From Oscillospiraceae bacterium (lineage in GTDB: Bacteria > Bacillota_A > Clostridia > Oscillospirales > Oscillospiraceae): DNA of 7,740 nucleotides. This document shows positions 6,233 to 7,740 of the stretch, piece by piece; position 1 is the first letter of the stretch, and the number at the start of each line of letters is the position of its first letter. The stretch lies in contig CADAPN010000162.1 in NCBI GenBank assembly GCA_902789835.1, forward strand, positions 1 to 7,740. The letters are read 5' to 3'. The notes under the pieces were generated by a model, which was given only the letters and a program-made list of their open reading frames with translations, was not told where the DNA came from and ran no database searches. The translations under genes and the position numbers were made by a program.

Positions 6233-6368
6233 ATAACCGCAGCATTTTCTGTTTTTAATGTTCTCCCCGCCTCCGGCGGGGAGAACAGAGTCCCGTAAAT
6301 AACCGCAGGCAACCCTGTTTTTTCATACTTTTCCCCGCCGCAGGCGGGGAGAACAGAATCTCATAAAT
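6233..6368. repeat. Two tandem ~67 bp hairpin-bearing intergenic repeats
   Basis: Unit 1 (6233-6300) and unit 2 (6299-6368) share the same order of parts: ATAACCGCAG, CTG plus a T run, a short variable spacer, CCCCGCC-3 bases-GGCGGGG, GAGAACAGA, and a TAAAT end. The left parts repeat at a 66-base interval and the right parts at 68. Hairpin 1 is a perfect 12-bp stem with a TCC loop (6260-6286). Hairpin 2 has an 11-bp stem (6329-6353) with one G-T pair and a GCA loop. Loop and outer bases differ while the stem is kept. There is no T tract after either strong stem, so they are not ordinary terminators. They resemble REP-like intergenic palindromes, though a role as 3' mRNA stabilisers or as partial terminators for prs-pth is possible. 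Confidence 0.75.
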
Positions 6369-6392
6369 TCCCTCAAAGAACTCCGTATTTTC

Positions 6393-6409
6393 CCGCATCG
6401 TGCGGTTTT
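6393..6409 (+). terminator. Weak terminator-like hairpin upstream of glgC
   Basis: CCGCA/TGCGG 5-bp stem with a 3-base loop followed by TTTT, about 33 bases before the glgC ATG. It is short for an efficient terminator. It may end leftover prs-pth readthrough or attenuate glgC; no clear glgC promoter was found between it and the RBS. Confidence 0.3.
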
Positions 6410-6442
6410 AAGTAAAAATATCACATCAAAAGGAGGCTGCAT

Positions 6443-7624
6443 ATGAAGAAGAGCCTTCTCGCCGGCGGGCAGGGGTCGCGCCTCTATGCTCTGACCCAAA
6501 ATGTGGCAAAGCCCAGCGTTCCCTTCGGCGGAAAGTATCGCATCATCGACTTTCCTCTCTCCAACTGTGCCAATTCCGGCATTGACACCGTCGGTGTCCT
6601 GACCCAGTATCGGCCGCTCCAGCTCAACAGCTACATCGGCACCGGCCAGCCCTGGGACCTCGACGTCTCGGACGGCGGCGTTTACATTCTCCCGCCCTAT
6701 CTGGGCGCCGGTGAAAAGGGCTCCTGGTTCTCCGGAACCGCCAACGCCATTTACCAGAACATGGCGTTCATCGAGGCCTACAACCCCGAGAACGTCCTGA
6801 TTCTCTCCGGCGACCATATCTATAAGATGGACTACGCCGACATGCTGCGCGAGCATCTTGCCCACGACGCCGCCTGCACCATTTCGGTCCTACAGGTCAC
6901 CATGGAAGAGGCCACCCGCTTCGGCATCATGAACCTGGGCGACGACGGCTACATCAACGAGTTTGAAGAGAAGCCCAAACACCCGAAGAGCACCCTTGCT
7001 TCCATGGGCGTCTACATGTTCAACTGGCAGAAGCTCCGCTCCTTCCTGATCGCCGACGAGAAGGATCCGAACTCCAGCAAGGACTTCGGCAAGAACATCA
7101 TTCCCGCCATGCTGAAGGCCGGGGAGAAGCTCTGGCCCTACCACTTCAAGGGCTACTGGCGCGATGTCGGCACCATCACGAGTCTCTGGGACGCCAACAT
7201 GGACATGCTCTCCCCCACCCTGATCAATCTCTACGATCCCGACTGGCCCATCGGCTCGCGCAGCCCCGTCTGCCCGCCGACCTATACCGGAGAGAACGCC
7301 CGCGTCATCCACTCTATCGTGACCGAAGGCTGTGAGATCGACGGCCACATCGAAAACTCCGTCCTCTCGCCCTCCGTTGTTGTCGAGCGCGGCGCCAAGG
7401 TCGTCTACAGCGTGGTGATGCCCGGTGCCGTCATCAAGGCCGGCGCCACGGTGGAATACGCCATCATCGGTGAAAACTGCGTCATCGAGGCCGGCGCCAA
7501 GGTCGGCACAGCTCCCGACGGGACCGAAGGCTGGGGCGTTGCCACCTGCGGCCCGAACGTCACCGTCGCCCCCGGCCAGGTCATTCCGGCCGGCGCGATG
7601 ATTTATTCCGGAGAGGAGGCATAA
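6443..7624 (+). CDS. glgC: Glucose-1-phosphate adenylyltransferase, catalytic subunit
   Basis: Makes ADP-glucose from ATP and glucose 1-phosphate, the committed step of glycogen synthesis; cytoplasmic. The start at 6443 has AAAAGGAGG (6428-6436) six bases upstream, and no other start lies in frame back to the stop at 6413. 393 residues. Seen: nucleotide-binding loop [10 protein letters not shown] (5-14), [20 protein letters not shown] (23-42), [11 protein letters not shown] (121-131), EFEEKP (173-178), [19 protein letters not shown] (215-224), GYWRDVGT (237-244), and a C-terminal left-handed beta-helix of hexapeptide-like repeats (about 285-385, for example [16 protein letters not shown]). 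Oddity: family members usually read about KK-x-x-x-A-M-LLAGG, while here KK is followed directly by SLLAGG. Three to four residues of the first beta strand are thus missing. The rest looks intact. glgD begins three bases after the stop, so the two form an operon and probably a mixed-subunit enzyme. Confidence 0.94.
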   Translation: MKKSLLAGGQGSRLYALTQNVAKPSVPFGGKYRIIDFPLSNCANSGIDTVGVLTQYRPLQLNSYIGTGQPWDLDVSDGGVYILPPYLGAGEKGSWFSGTANAIYQNMAFIEAYNPENVLILSGDHIYKMDYADMLREHLAHDAACTISVLQVTMEEATRFGIMNLGDDGYINEFEEKPKHPKSTLASMGVYMFNWQKLRSFLIADEKDPNSSKDFGKNIIPAMLKAGEKLWPYHFKGYWRDVGTITSLWDANMDMLSPTLINLYDPDWPIGSRSPVCPPTYTGENARVIHSIVTEGCEIDGHIENSVLSPSVVVERGAKVVYSVVMPGAVIKAGATVEYAIIGENCVIEAGAKVGTAPDGTEGWGVATCGPNVTVAPGQVIPAGAMIYSGEEA

Positions 7625-7627
7625 GTC

Positions 7628-7740
7628 ATGAGTAAATATCATGGTATTATCTTCGCCTATAAGGACGCCCCCGAGCTGGGCGACCTGGTCAGAGAACGCA
7701 CCGTCGCCTCTCTCCCCTTCTGCGGCCGCTACCGTCTGAT
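7628..7740 (+). CDS. glgD: Glucose-1-phosphate adenylyltransferase subunit GlgD (5' part, cut by window edge)
   Basis: Only the first 37 codons are present. ATG at 7628 has AGGAGG (7614-7619, inside the end of glgC) eight bases upstream and begins three bases after the glgC stop, a typical tight operon junction. The product starts MSKYHGIIFAYKDAPELGDL and continues into RTVASLPFCGRYRL. This matches GlgD, where the usual GGKYR-type glucose-phosphate loop is altered (here FCGRYRL) and the GGxGxRL ATP loop of GlgC is missing from the N-terminus. GlgD is the non-catalytic or regulatory partner that forms a hetero-oligomer with GlgC in Firmicutes. glgA or other glycogen genes may follow beyond the edge. 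Confidence 0.9.
   Translation, partial: MSKYHGIIFAYKDAPELGDLVRERTVASLPFCGRYRL

Noticed and set aside
6306..6323. Terminator made of CAGG/CCTG followed by six T
   Set aside because: The stem is only four base pairs, so it is too weak to call alone; it is part of the repeat unit.
6233..6368. CRISPR array
   Set aside because: Only two units, strongly palindromic, with no distinct unique spacers and no cas genes nearby.
6890..7642. 250-codon open frame on the minus strand opposite glgC and the glgD start
   Set aside because: Antisense to an unambiguous glgC; Gly/Asp/Val-rich with no motif.

Overview
The window holds chromosomal, mostly housekeeping sequence from a GC-rich Firmicute. The best guess is a gut Clostridia / Oscillospiraceae-like bacterium. 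The reasons are the strong AGGAGG-type ribosome binding sites, a glgC-glgD pair (GlgD is the Firmicutes-type ADP-glucose pyrophosphorylase partner), a DUF4349 lipoprotein, a membrane-anchored PpiC-type foldase of clostridial style, and strong use of C/G-ending codons. This placement is inference; no rRNA or other phylogenetic marker was compared.

Left half, minus strand (read right to left). prfB (release factor 2, 4522-3398) is followed by a PpiC/parvulin peptidyl-prolyl isomerase (3303-1669), which has its own near-consensus sigma-70 promoter at 3341-3369. Its transcripts end at a strong hairpin (1632-1663). Next come a DUF4349 lipoprotein (1567-482) and the start of a MotA/TolQ/ExbB-like membrane protein that runs off the left edge (413-1). 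Three consecutive products are therefore membrane or envelope proteins.

Centre. Positions 4523-4668 are a divergent promoter region between prfB (minus) and prs (plus), with candidate promoters facing both ways. prs (PRPP synthetase, 4669-5634) is followed after 15 bases by pth (peptidyl-tRNA hydrolase, 5650-6212). The pth copy is broken: its conserved C-terminal part continues in another frame after what looks like a loss of about 46 bases near 6025-6033.

Right side. A 230-base intergenic region (6213-6442) carries two tandem copies of a ~67 bp unit, each with a GC-rich hairpin. Then come glgC (6443-7624) and the first 37 codons of glgD (7628 onward), the start of a glycogen-synthesis operon. 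GlgC appears 3-4 residues short in its first beta strand.

No CRISPR array, transposase, phage gene, tRNA or rRNA was seen, and I find no convincing undescribed multi-gene system. The points most worth a second look are the broken pth, the tandem hairpin repeat beside it, the clipped N-terminus of GlgC, an inverted repeat over the PPIase -10 box, and the partial MotA/TolQ-like gene next to the DUF4349 lipoprotein.
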